Origin: Strongylocentrotus droebachiensis
Taxonomy: Eukaryota > Echinodermata > Echinoidea > Camarodonta > Strongylocentrotidae
Direction: 5' to 3'
Assembly: GCA_035222895.1 (NCBI GenBank)
Contig: JAVYIG010005416.1
Coordinates: 62,001-126,000, forward strand
DNA length: 64,000 nt
The notes beneath the pieces are model-generated. The model was not told the DNA's origin and did no database searches. It worked only from the letters and a program-made list of their open reading frames with translations. The translations under genes and the position numbers were made by a program. Of this stretch, positions 44,807-55,700 are shown piece after piece (positions within the stretch are counted from its first letter, which is position 1; each line of letters begins with the position of its first letter).

Positions 44807-45000
44807 GCTGAAGATGAGAGCTAGTATTAGGCTACATTTTCCAGATGCACACTGGCTGAATGTCTGTAGCTTGCATCTCAATCCTGCTACGTCTCGTCTT
44901 GTTCCCACTCCATCTCATTCTCGATCACTATGTCCTTCCATTTTTAGTATTTCGAGTGTCACCTACAACTACAGAGACATTTTCACAAGTTCTATTGTAG

Positions 45001-45285
45001 GCATCACTGTATGTTGCTGGACATCGGTTATTTGCAGTTGCAGACGGAAGGGGTGATCGTCGGGACAATTGTTAGCCTTAGGTTATCTACAGCTAGAGAG
45101 CAATGTTTGTGGGCCGTGAGTAACTACTGTAGGCATTACTGTATGTTGCTGGACATCAGCTATTTGCAGTTACAGACGGAAGTATCTTCGGGGAAATTGT
45201 TAGCCATAGGTTACCTACAGCTACTGATGAGTTCTTGCACTAATGTTAACATCAGGGAATGTTGTGGGCCATGTGTTACCTCCAA
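45001..45285 (-). repeat. tandem duplication including a decayed second copy of SMYD-C exon 9
   Basis: GCATCACTGTATGTTGCTGG (45001) and GCATTACTGTATGTTGCTGG (45133) begin two units with a 132-bp offset. On the minus strand the downstream unit reads VVTHGPQTLLSSCR then a stop (45126-45083), clearly related to the real exon 9 end (EVTHGPQHSL, ending ISSCR and stop). The last exon was thus duplicated in place and the extra copy has shrunk. Confidence 0.7.
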
Positions 45286-48200
45286 AACACTCTCTGCCTG
45301 AGAAACAACAAAAATGAAATAAAAAATAAATGACATAACGCCTTTGGCATCAAACCCTCCTTGAAAATCAGAAGCAGAAAGGTAAGGAAAAGTTCAAGGA
45401 GAGTTTAACCCTTACTGTACTGGGGGGGGGGCCTGGGAGGCCCCCCCCCCCCCTCGACATTTTCGGAGATCGCGCTGCAACCGCTTGGAATTTTGAAATG
45501 TCGTTTCATGACATTTTTCCCTCAAGTCTTACGCACATTTTGATACCATTTTCGTCGAAATCGGATATACCTGTAAGGCGTTACATAACAATTAGTATGC
45601 GCATGTCATCAGAAAAATACCCAAAAAATTAAAAAATCCATCAAAATTTGCATAAATTATCATTATTAATTACATTAAAATAACTTTTTTGTGTTAGAAA
45701 AGTAGTTTCATTTGAATAATGAGTTTCAACATTCAAAAAGTGGAGTTTGACACGTTTTCTGTAAAATGCATAAAATTAGCGCATTTTGCATAATTAATTA
45801 GGCTAACGACAAAAATTTGCATATTCGGAAAAAACTAATTATACCATCTTGTTCCTAACGTAAATATCGACAAACATGCACATTTTCGTGTTCATCGGAC
45901 AATCGACGGCCGAGATCATAGGGGGGGGGGCCTCCCAGGCCCCCCCCCCCCCCCCCAGTCAGTGGGTGCTCAAAATAGCCCAGTACAGTAAGGGTTAAAG
46001 AGAGAGAGAGAGAGAGAGCATCAAGTTGATCACAACAAATATAAGAGACAAACAAATCTTGATACAAATGGATGACATAAAGGGATACATTAATTGGTTC
46101 GATGTGATGAAAAGAAGATATTGATCTACATCATTATACATGCTCCAAACATGCTAGCAAGGTCACTTCCACTGTCTTTGTGTAAGAGCATGGATTAAAG
46201 TAGATCAAATTCATTCCTTATTGATTGAGCACTTGTTCATCTATTGTCCTAGCTAATTTATATCAAGGCCATGCACTGACACTGTTTGGATTCTGAATCA
46301 CAATGTCCAGTAAACAACAAACTTGGTTATGGTGTAATGGGGGTTCATGTACCTTTTTCAGACAAAACAACTACCGGTATAACGCTAATTCAAGGAATCA
46401 GACTAAACAGGGTGTTCAAAATGGGGCAGGGTACCTCAATTGATTCTGGATTTCACTGTGTATTGTATAGAGCATTTAATCACCATCATCCATCCTACAC
46501 ACACACACACGCACACACACACCATTCTTAAAGATGCCTGTGCTTTACGTAACAGCAAATTTTAATAAAATGCATTCTACTCAAGTTCAAAGTCTAAAAG
46601 TCAAAACAGCTGAATAAAAGAAAAGTTCAGTTCAAATGAAAACATCCACTCTTGTAGTCTACATGAAAAAAAAGTCCCATCCATTTGAAAGAATAGTTAG
46701 TTATCCCGACAACTTCATTTTGTTGGGCATATTATGAGAAGAGAAGGCACAGAAAACAGGATACTGACAGGAAAAATTGAGGGAAAGAGAAGCAGAGGGA
46801 GACAGCGCATCAAATACAAGGATAAGTTCATTGGGCTGGCTGGTATTAACAGCAGTTAGCTCACATTACAAACAACAAGAGATAGATGTGGATGGCAAGC
46901 CTTGATAGCCAATGTTTGGACTAGACAAGGCACTTAGCACCAGGGGGTCACTCTCATACACAAATGCTACCCACCCGTGTCCATCAACATCTGAAATGGA
47001 CCCTTATGGCGTATTGCACCTTTTCTAAAATGACCCTTTTTAAAGAAAACATCAAAACTTGTGATCCTGAAAAGGTACCCTTTTGGGGGTTTTTGTGCGA
47101 TCAGTGCTTGAAAAACACCCCTTTTTAATTGGGAAAACGTAGACGACGAATTTGTGGATCTGAAAAGGTACCCTTTTTTGGTTTTTGTGCGATCAGTATT
47201 TGAAAAACACCCCTTTTTAAGGAAAACGTTGATGTCGCTATTATAGCTGTAAAAGACGCCCTTTCGCCGCTTTTTCTGGACACGGGTGCGTAGCCAGTCA
47301 TGTTGGGAGTGACCCCCCTTAGGCACCTAGCAAGCAAGCAGTTAGTTACCTCTGTGAGATATCTTCTAGCGTCCTGGAGTCTCTCCAGGTAAAGCAGCAG
47401 TTTACCCATCTTCAGGAGGTGAATCCCAAGACTGGGATGGTATGGTCCATAGTGGTATCTAAATCAAATAACATACAAATACACAGTTATGAGAACATCT
47501 GGTTTGTAAAATTTACTCTTTATATCAAACCATTTCAGCAAGTTTTGTTCATACAAGGCAGTTCAATTGATGAAATGTAATAATAATAATAATAGGCATT
47601 TCTATAGGGCCATCGATCTAGAAATTCTATTCCGAGGCGCATTTATTATTACCCCGGCTTTAGCCTAGCTGCCATTACAGCGCTCCAGCATTTCAAGGAA
47701 TTTATTCCTGTCAAGTACCCATTTACATCACCTGGGTTAAGTGTGGCAAATGTGGATCAATGTCTTGCCGAGGGACATTAGTGCTGCAGTGGGACTCGAA
47801 CCGCGGACCTTGTGATCAATAGTCCGGCGACATATCCACTCGACCACGACACCTCTATAATATGTAAGGGTTCTGCTCTAAGGGGAAGATCTGCATAAAA
47901 TATCACTCATTTTCTCAGTCTGATTAGTGTTTAGAAAATTTAAACTAAATGCATGATTGTTCCTGTAAATGATCAGATATTTAGTCTGTTAGTCTGTTCA
48001 TGATTTAAAAGTATAGCGTTTTTTAAAACAAACTAATTGCTCTGTATGCCAATGACCTATGTGTACTCTCACCTGTATGGTTCTGTGTTAAGTTGTCCCA
48101 TCTGAGCAGCTTTCTCCCATGATTGAGTGTCAACGCATATGTCGAATGCTCTATCTCTGAGCTTCACCAGGAGATGGTGATCAGCTGGAATACTGCTAGA

Positions 48201-51200
48201 GGAGTCCATCGGCTTCAGGTAGGGTTCACACAGCTCTAACACTTTGGTCCAATGTAAAAAGTACATCATTAAGGAAAAATAAATCATGAGAATTTAAAAA
48301 TGATAAAGATTGTTTCGAAAAAATAGCATGAACGCAAAGAGAAAAGGTGAGAGAACACAGAAAATGGGGATATCTGATAGTAATGGAAATTGAAAAGTTA
48401 CGAGAGAAAATGGACTGACTGACATAAAGTCAGTGAGTTGGGAATATAGAGGAGTGAGCAAAAGAGAGAGAGAGAGAGAGGCAGGCACACAAAAAACAGA
48501 TGTACTCTGATTGCCAACAAAGGATATCTTGTGACTTCTCTGCATCCTTTATTTGCTCCAAGGATTTCTTCAGACCTCGGAGCTCTTCGCCTAAACCATC
48601 ATCTGGCCCCAATTCCTGAAGTGAGAAAAAAAGGCTTAATTGGAACGTACCCAAAAATTGCCTGACAATAAGACAATTTTGATTTTGACAATGAAATGCA
48701 TATTGCAAGTTACATGAAACAACGGTCTATATATATATATATATACTCCGAAAATCGCTTAATACCTAGTGCATACCTCAGTGGTAGAGCAATGGTCTCA
48801 TAGGTGGGTTCAAAACCAAGTCGAATGCGCTAGTGCTCTTTGGTAAGGCATTACTCCTCTTTACCAAGTCCCTCGGAGAGGACTTTAAGCTGCCGGTCCC
48901 CTGATTACTCACTTACAAGCATGTGCTTTCTTAGCAGTCAGGTAAAACAAATGAACAAACAAACGAACTTCTAAGATTAGATCCATGCAGGCAGGCGCGT
49001 AGCCAGAGTTTGATATTTGGGGGGGCACATACATGTAATCGATCGAGGTCAAAAAAAGGGGTCTACAAAATTTCAACCCCCCCCCCCCCCCCCCCCCGTG
49101 GCTACGCGCCTGCATGCAGGTATCAACTGCCTTGGCTAATGTAATTGTTTCACTTCCTTGAACATTGGAAGTTATAATGGTGTACACTCATTCATGAGAC
49201 CGCAGACCTTAACTCTAGACCATCAATACAATTCAAGATCCAAGATTTATAGTCATTTAGATTAAAACCACCTATACAGCTGGAATTTTTCAAAAGGATC
49301 TTCAGGCAGCTATAATTGATTAGCGTTAAACAAAGAATAAAACTGTAGAAAGTATTAAAAAACTCACATTGATATCTTCGATGCATTTTACACACTTGCA
49401 AGTAAAGTGATATCTCTCTTCCAGCTCAGCCTGTCTTTCTTTAGCTGGGTTGATGACATCCACATAGCTGATTGTACACTAAAACCAAACAAAAATACGT
49501 TGCAAGGATCTTAGATTATAAGCTCATTTTATTCTTATAATATAAGTCAAAACCATCATGTTTTTCAAGGTCATAGATTTGCTAGATCCTAAATCTTATT
49601 TAATATTTCATATGACTAGACTTACTAACAATTTCAATTAAAGAGCCGGCCATTATGATCTTTCAAAATTGTGATAAATATCTCAAAAAGTTGGAGTGTC
49701 CTTCACTGCAAAATCTAGAAGTGATATACATTGTATCTTTGGATTCCCACATATAAACTGAACCATTTGAGTGTGCTGATTGAAATCTTATTAACACTGG
49801 TCGACTAATTTTATGGTGAAATGAGTTGGTAATAACCCTGACAGAAGTCATATATTGTGAAATTCAATGAATTTAAAATTAAAAAAATATACATTTGGGG
49901 TATTTTCTCTCACACGCATATTCAGAACATCAGAAAAAAAATCAAATGTGGTATTTGAGAATAAATATGTGGTCGTACCTCATCTCCTTCCTTGACATCT
50001 TTAACTGTCCTAAGTTGAAGTTTTCTCTCATCAAACACCACTACACAGTTAGGTTCACAGGAATGGTTCAACATGGATGCTCTAAAAACAGATAACAGTT
50101 AAAATAGAGGCATAATAATAATACTTTTTTTCACAAACAAGAAAAATAAAGGAAATTCAAACTATATATGGGATTGGGGAAAGGGGACTAGTATATATAT
50201 CATGATAATGGAGTTATACTTGATATAATCATACAACATACAATCAGTAAGTCAAACAACATTTGTATTCCTACAGTTCTAAAATTTAATGAAAGAGCTT
50301 GCTGAAAAATGGAACTTTATTCTCATTTCTTTTTTATTTCCAATTCTAAAATGGACACATTTTATCTATCATCACCTAAAACCAATCCTGTCAGCATGTG
50401 CTCTTGATTTACTTGTATACACCAATGAATAAATCAATGTAACATAAATCACCTCAAGTATATCCCAACTGCAATGCCATTCAGATCATTATCACATATT
50501 GAATAGCTGTTGCAGATAGTCGCTCCAAACATCTTCACCAAGCTGCTTGGCTGAGGTAAGACGTCCTCCTCAATGCACTGCTGCAACACAAACCACAAGC
50601 TCTCAAAATGATCCTTTCTCGCATCGCTCAGCTTGTCATGATGGGATTCCAACTGGTCTACGGTGGTTGGACAACAATCCTCATCATCCTGAGTGCACGG
50701 AGGTGATCGTCTTTGCTTCCGGATGATTTGAGCAAGAAGTTGAGCCAAGTCCGGAGGCACCCTCGGATGTATTCTCTTCAGTGTTTTGCAGTCTTGTTTG
50801 TGACATCTTTTCCAGTCCCCTTTCTGCACAAAGTACAAATATAAAAATAAGAATGTAAGCCGTACCAAACAACATTCTAAATGGGTCTACCCAGTTACAA
50901 CAGCCATTAAAGACACTCGGCATCTTTAACATTTCTCTTTCAAATCGCAGTAGTTTCTGCAATGCCCACTATATAGTTTAAACTTTCAATATTTATTTTG
51001 TTTTAATATTCATTGTTTATTTGTATATAAAAAGGAAATTATTTTTTAGATTGAGGAGCTCGCGCAGTGCACTCTTCACTTTGCACAGCACTCTCTTCAC
51101 CCTCTCTCTCTTCCTGTCTCCTAGCTCTCCTCCTTTTGTAAGGCCGGTATCATTTCAAGCTCTGCTTATGATATCGGTCTTCTGCATTCTCCCCCTTTTC

Positions 51201-52577
51201 TGTCTTTTCAAATACGATTAATTGTACTATTGATTATTTATATTTATTTATATATATGAATTACTACTTGTATTACTTATCATTATATTGCTAAAATGTA
51301 TTCATTGTTATTTTTGTTATTGTTTATGGAAAATGCAGAAATAAAAAACTTGAAACTGAAAACAATCATTTTGCCACTTATTGCCAATTATACTTGTTAT
51401 AATTGGCAATAATTGGTAATAATTGGCTTCGCTACAAGGACACGATCAAGAGGAACCTTAAGCGGAGGCAAATTGAAACCAAGACTTGGACAACTGCTGC
51501 AGGCCAGCGAGCTGTATGGAGAACAGCTGTAAAGTGAAAATGAAGGCGGTCATTGTCGCTTCGCGACAGACAGCTACTACTACTACTACTTGTTATAATA
51601 TAGCCCCAGAACTCCATAAACTTTATGATATTGGTTAACAACTTAACGATTTAAACAAATATTTTCCCTGAGATGGAGATAATTTAGAGTTATATTTTAA
51701 CTCACTGACTGCTTGAATTTTCTTATCATTCAGTTTACGTTGGAGGGAACCAAAAAGAAAGATTTGTTTTACCTGACATGATCTACTGCAGTACCTTACA
51801 TACTTGCAACTGGAACATCTCAGAAGAGACGAACTGAAAGCGAGATGAAAATTAGATTCTTGAAATATTAAAAACAGTGTCAAGCATACATAAAATGTGT
51901 AACATTTGCAGTACTGTAGATCTAGGCCTACTAGATTCAAACAAATAGTTTAAATGAAGATAGGAATAGGAGTAGGAATTTTAATAAAATAAAAAATTAA
52001 CCAATTCAAATTGAAAATGACCTCTTTGAGTTTTAGGCAAATTCATCTTTTTTTTAATTGTTATGAAATATGCTTAATCTAATTATCTATAGTCTATTCT
52101 AAAAGTTTTACTAGATCTAGATCTAGATCTATTTAGTTTTATTTCAAAAGTTGTCATCAATCATTTAGAAATATACTTCTTCTTCTACTACTAGTATCAC
52201 CATGATCATCATTACAATGTGTAATTCAATCACAGACATATGATTTAAAATGTTATCCTTTATTTTTATCATCATATTGTCATTCAAGTGAAATGATATT
52301 CTTCTCTCACTCATCAGTGGAATACAGATAGCACATGGCATGGATTTCAACATGTAGGACCACTGACACATTTCAACATAACAATATAAATAACTAAATA
52401 CCATTGTTTGAGGCAAAAATCACAGAAGAGTCCCCTTTTCTTGTTGCATAATACATATGCATAAGGCAACTCTTCAAGGAGACATTTTCCAGTCGCAAAT
52501 TTTGAAGTAAAGACCAAACTTCGCCCACACGTAGCTGAATTAACAACACGCACATATTCCATAGCAGACTCCGCCAT
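45211..52577 (-). CDS. SMYD-C: SMYD3-like SET-MYND lysine methyltransferase, intact, 9 exons
   Basis: Predicted 427 aa (human SMYD3 is 428). Exons: 52402-52577, 51773-51833, 50453-50823, 49979-50081, 49368-49478, 48519-48615, 48073-48241, 47350-47458, 45211-45297. All phases match and the frame is open. MYND finger ligands C52, C55, C65, C68, C74, C78, H87, C91. SET motifs CNSYSI (N184), NHSC (208-211, here followed by Glu rather than Asp) and the catalytic Tyr of TISY (242). Post-SET cysteines C264, C266, C269. Helical C-terminal domain ending EVTHGPQHSL. These features predict AdoMet-dependent lysine methylation of histone or signalling substrates. Start chosen as MAES because it is conserved in all copies; an ATG two codons upstream is possible. 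The exon 6 donor (TTT-GTTGGC) and exon 7 acceptor (CCAAAG-TG) are weak but shared with SMYD-B, and the join restores the family alignment. It faces SWI5 across 129 bp. Orthology to SMYD3 rather than another SMYD is inferred. Confidence 0.9.
45405..45998. mobile_element. piggyBac-like MITE with TTAACCC ends
   Basis: Ends TTAACCCTTACTGTACTGGG and its complement CCCAGTACAGTAAGGGTTAA. The same intron of SMYD-B at about 15830 has a single uninterrupted TTTAAATAGAGAG, giving the empty site. G and C homopolymers sit just inside both ends. TTAA duplication plus CCC-start termini fit piggyBac. Confidence 0.8.
46003..46018. repeat. GA microsatellite
   Basis: Counterpart of the run at 15837-15863 in SMYD-B intron 8. 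Confidence 0.8.
46700..46935 (+). mobile_element. RTE-like LINE 3' fragment
   Basis: One frame reads LHFVGHIMRREGTENRILTG, KIEGKRSRGRQRIKYKDKFI and, after a stop, TTRDRCGWQALIANV. The GHIMRR..., KIEGKRSRGRQR and RDRxxW order is the conserved C-terminus of RTE-type reverse transcriptases. In intron 8 of SMYD-C. Confidence 0.75.
46944..47322. mobile_element. MITE with GGGGGTCACTC ends and internal tandem repeat
   Basis: Inverted ends of about 40 bp (GGGGGTCACTC...CACCCGTGTCC and GGACACGGGTG...GAGTGACCCCCC). The interior contains roughly 100-bp tandem units (CTGAAAAGGTACCCTTTTxG, TTTTTGTGCGATCAGT, GAAAAACACCCCTTTTTAA). Confidence 0.75.
47580..47853 (-). repeat. tRNA-derived SINE, near full length
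   Basis: The tRNA-like head lies at the right (minus strand reads GTGGATATGTCGCCGGACTA, then GGTTCGAGTCCCAC). The body has CATTTCAAGGAATTTATTCC and the tail is (TAA)n at 47580. Same family as 57730-58008. In intron 7 of SMYD-C. Confidence 0.8.
48777..48925 (+). repeat. tRNA-like SINE remnant
   Basis: CTCAGTGGTAGAGCAATGGT followed by GTGGGTTCAAAACC gives A- and B-box-like motifs. The B box is imperfect. The downstream TCCTCTTTACCAAGTC block recurs near 5976-6060. Confidence 0.5.
48992..49112. mobile_element. hAT-type MITE, 121 bp, 8-bp target duplication
   Basis: Ends CAGGCGCGTAGCCA and (complement) TGGCTACGCGCCTG, flanked by CATGCAGG at 48984-48991 and 49113-49120. SMYD-B carries the unfilled CATGCAGG at 29992-29999 in the equivalent intron. 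Confidence 0.85.
51010..51360 (+). other. possible retroelement 3' end
   Basis: A pyrimidine-rich segment, then AT-rich sequence ending GAAATAAAAAACTTGAAACT followed by GAAAAC resembles a retroelement tail. It lies in intron 2 of SMYD-C and is absent from SMYD-A and SMYD-B at that point. No coding similarity is clear. Confidence 0.3.
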
Positions 52578-52706
52578 TATCATATATAGCAACGAAAGAG
52601 GGCGTGTCTAAATTACCAAGAAGCCGCGAGATTTGACCAAAATAAAAATTATTTGGTATTGTTATTTCAATATTTCGACATTTTCGCTCATAACCAAAAA
52701 GCGAAG
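52578..52706. promoter_or_regulatory. bidirectional promoter between SMYD-C and SWI5
   Basis: Only 129 bp separate the divergent start codons. There is no clear TATA box in either direction. An AGGGCGTGTC motif (about 52600-52608) is a candidate KLF/Sp-type site, and CCGCGAGATTTG follows. Both 5' UTRs must fit here or be very short, unless upstream non-coding exons exist. Confidence 0.6.
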
Positions 52707-55700
52707 ATGGAACCTCCCGATCTAAAGGTAGAAAGTGAAACAGGAAAAGCGGTGAAACGTCGTCGATTAGGACGTTCGTTCGGTGGCCGCAATTCCAGCT
52801 GGGTTCCACCGTTTGCTACTCCACCATCTGGCCAGAACTCTAGGGGAGGAAGTTCTGGAGATGTCGCTACTCAAAGCAGCAGCCGCATGTCAATAGGAAT
52901 TGCAATTGACCACTCCCCAACGTTAACAACGGCATCATTCAGTAAATCCATCCCAAATAGTAATGGTGAAAAGCTGATATCTACGCCTTTGAGTAGTACA
53001 CCAAGGTAATATAATATATATTTGTTAAAGGTATTACAAAGTTTTGGGAAATTTTGAAAAATGGGTGGATAGTGATTCTTTAAAATTTTGATATATTTGG
53101 ATGCCACTGTGGATGCATTAAAAGCACTAGAAATTTTAGCCCCTAAAACACTTTTGCTTTCGAGAAAAATTGAATATAAAGATTTACCGGTGCTCCCGGT
53201 AAATTTTGATAAATTTCAAATAGCTCCTACGGCCGTACAATGGTAGCTGCGACCATGAAAATCTCAGAATATGTAGTTGTGGTATAAAATTTCCGAACGG
53301 GAATAGCTAATCGGTCGATTTCAGGCAAGAAACATTGTTTTACAGCTTCATTAATAACTTGACCTTGAAAGGGAGCTATACAACATAAAGTGTTTATTAT
53401 TTACAATTTCATAACTTTAGAGTCGATTTCGACCGCGACAACGATCACTGAATATTGTAGGATCGCATATGCTTCCAATATGTTCATTTGAACCAAATTC
53501 ATGACTTCATACCAAAACTTTGTAATACCTTTAATATTCATTGGTGCATTTCGTTTGTTTGCTCGTTTCTTTCTTTTAATTTTGACTTTGAGCTTGAGTT
53601 TGAGTCATTTTACTTTTTTTAATTTGTTTTGTTTTTGTCAAAATAATGTTTTATTTTCGTTAAATTTATTGTAGAAACTTAGAAAGCTTAGAGTAGGCTT
53701 GGATGTCTTGATGTTTAACATTCTTCAGTTGTTTACACTAACTTAGCCTTATCCTTAGGTCCTAAGTTAAGAGCAAATAGTCTAGTTATATCCGTACATT
53801 CAACATTATTATTATTATTATTATTATTTATTCGGCAAAGGAAAACATTACATATCAGTGTACACAATACAAAATAAGACATAGTTATCAACCATTGGAA
53901 CGCCAGGGACAGAAAAAGTTAACTAAATTACTGTGGCATAAAGCCTCCTGTCCCAATTCCAATGGATGATTTACATAAAACAGAAATAAGAAGTTTAGCC
54001 TAATATTAATCAATTACAAACAAATGTATAGGCCAATTAACATTTGACACATTGAATAAGTGTAGGAGATGTTGCTGTATAGGCAACATATTAAACTATA
54101 CTATAGAAAATGAAAGGAAACTAAAAGAGACAAAGGGGGGGAGAGAGAGAGAGAGAGAGAGAGCAAAGAGAGAGGGGAAAGTAAAGCAAACAGAAAGGAG
54201 AGAAGTACATATTTATCAGTGATACATTTTCTTGAAATCAAAATTACAGTGTATATTTAGGCCATAACAAAAGAACATCGTTATTTTGCAATTATAAACA
54301 CGTGCGTGTTAACAATATAATAAGCGGGGGAAATATTAAGGAGGAAAAGAAGCAAGAAGAGGCGGAAGCAGTAGAATTTAGTATTCAGTTTAATATAAAA
54401 CCACGCTGGCGGAGGTGACACCCAAGCGCAGCAAGCCAGGTCGACAAGGAAGTCTCGACCACCCCCGTGCGCAAGGACTCGGGGAGTTCGTCCCAGTAAC
54501 GAGGAAATGCGAGTAAACAAAATTGGAGTTAAACAAAATTAAAAGACAGGAAAATATCCCTTTTCAGTAGCTTACCATATTTCCAAGGCAATAGCAAATC
54601 CAAAAGCTTGTGTGACACCCCAATGTAAAAGTGAATGTCCGTACTCCATGTCTATGATCAGTCTTTATTGTATCACCTATGAGTATTCATGAACAATTTA
54701 CACCCCACCCATCTTTTCTTTTTTTATGTTAAATTATTTCTATTCAATATGAAATTACTGAAGTTATTGTTATCACTTTCAGATAAAGTTTCTGTGTGTT
54801 TTTTAATCAGGTCAAGCCATCCAAGGTCTTTGGGTTCACTGTCTTCACGTAAAAGGAGTCGAGGAGACTTCAAGTCACCAGTAAGTATGACATCTCAGCA
54901 GGTACAATGGAGATAAATGCTGTGTGTGTAATTGGATTTTTACAGACGTGTATCAATCAGATATGATTATTTACATCTGGGGACTGACCTTTAATGTTAC
55001 CTTCCCAAAAAACATGACTCATCAGTTTTCAACTGGGATCGCCTGAGACAGTTTGTAGGCAAGGAAAGAAAGCTGACCAAGTGAACGTGCGACGGCACTA
55101 GACTAAGTACATCTCCCTAAATAGTAAATACCACATTGTTTAGGAACTTTTCAAAATGACTGCAGTAACTTGTTATGAATGTGAAAAATCTAGCTATTCC
55201 AAAACTGATTTTTAACCAAAGATCTAGAACCTATACTCCCAATACAAGATTCAATTTTCGATTTTTCATAACCATATACCCCCCTCCCAATGCCCCACCC
55301 CCAATCCCCACCCAGCTTTCCTCCACTCAACCTCCCAGGAAAAGGACATTTGTTTTGTGACTTTATATTTCAAGTGAAGTCAAGTGAAAAATGAGGGGGG
55401 TCAGATGTGGAGAAGTGCCCCTTGTTTCTTCTCTCTATATTTTAATGAATTTAGCTGTAGAGGATAGTATTAAGTATGTCTTATACATAATATTTTGCAG
55501 ATGAGAAATCAAGCTGAAAAGAAACAAGAAGAAACCCCAGAGTCCATCAAGAGAGAGAACGACAAACTGAGAGCAAGGCTATCAGAGTTAGATGAAGAGA
55601 TTTCAGAGCTGAAGGATGAGTAAGTAAACAAAAATGGTAGTAGTTATGATAGTTTTATGAGACAGAGTGAGGCTTTCATCTTCTTCTTTTTTGTTTTGGA

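Noticed and set aside
55175..55360. Pro-rich ORF near SWI5 exon 3
   Set aside because: Intronic low-complexity sequence. Not in phase with the SWI5 exons and lacks splice sites.
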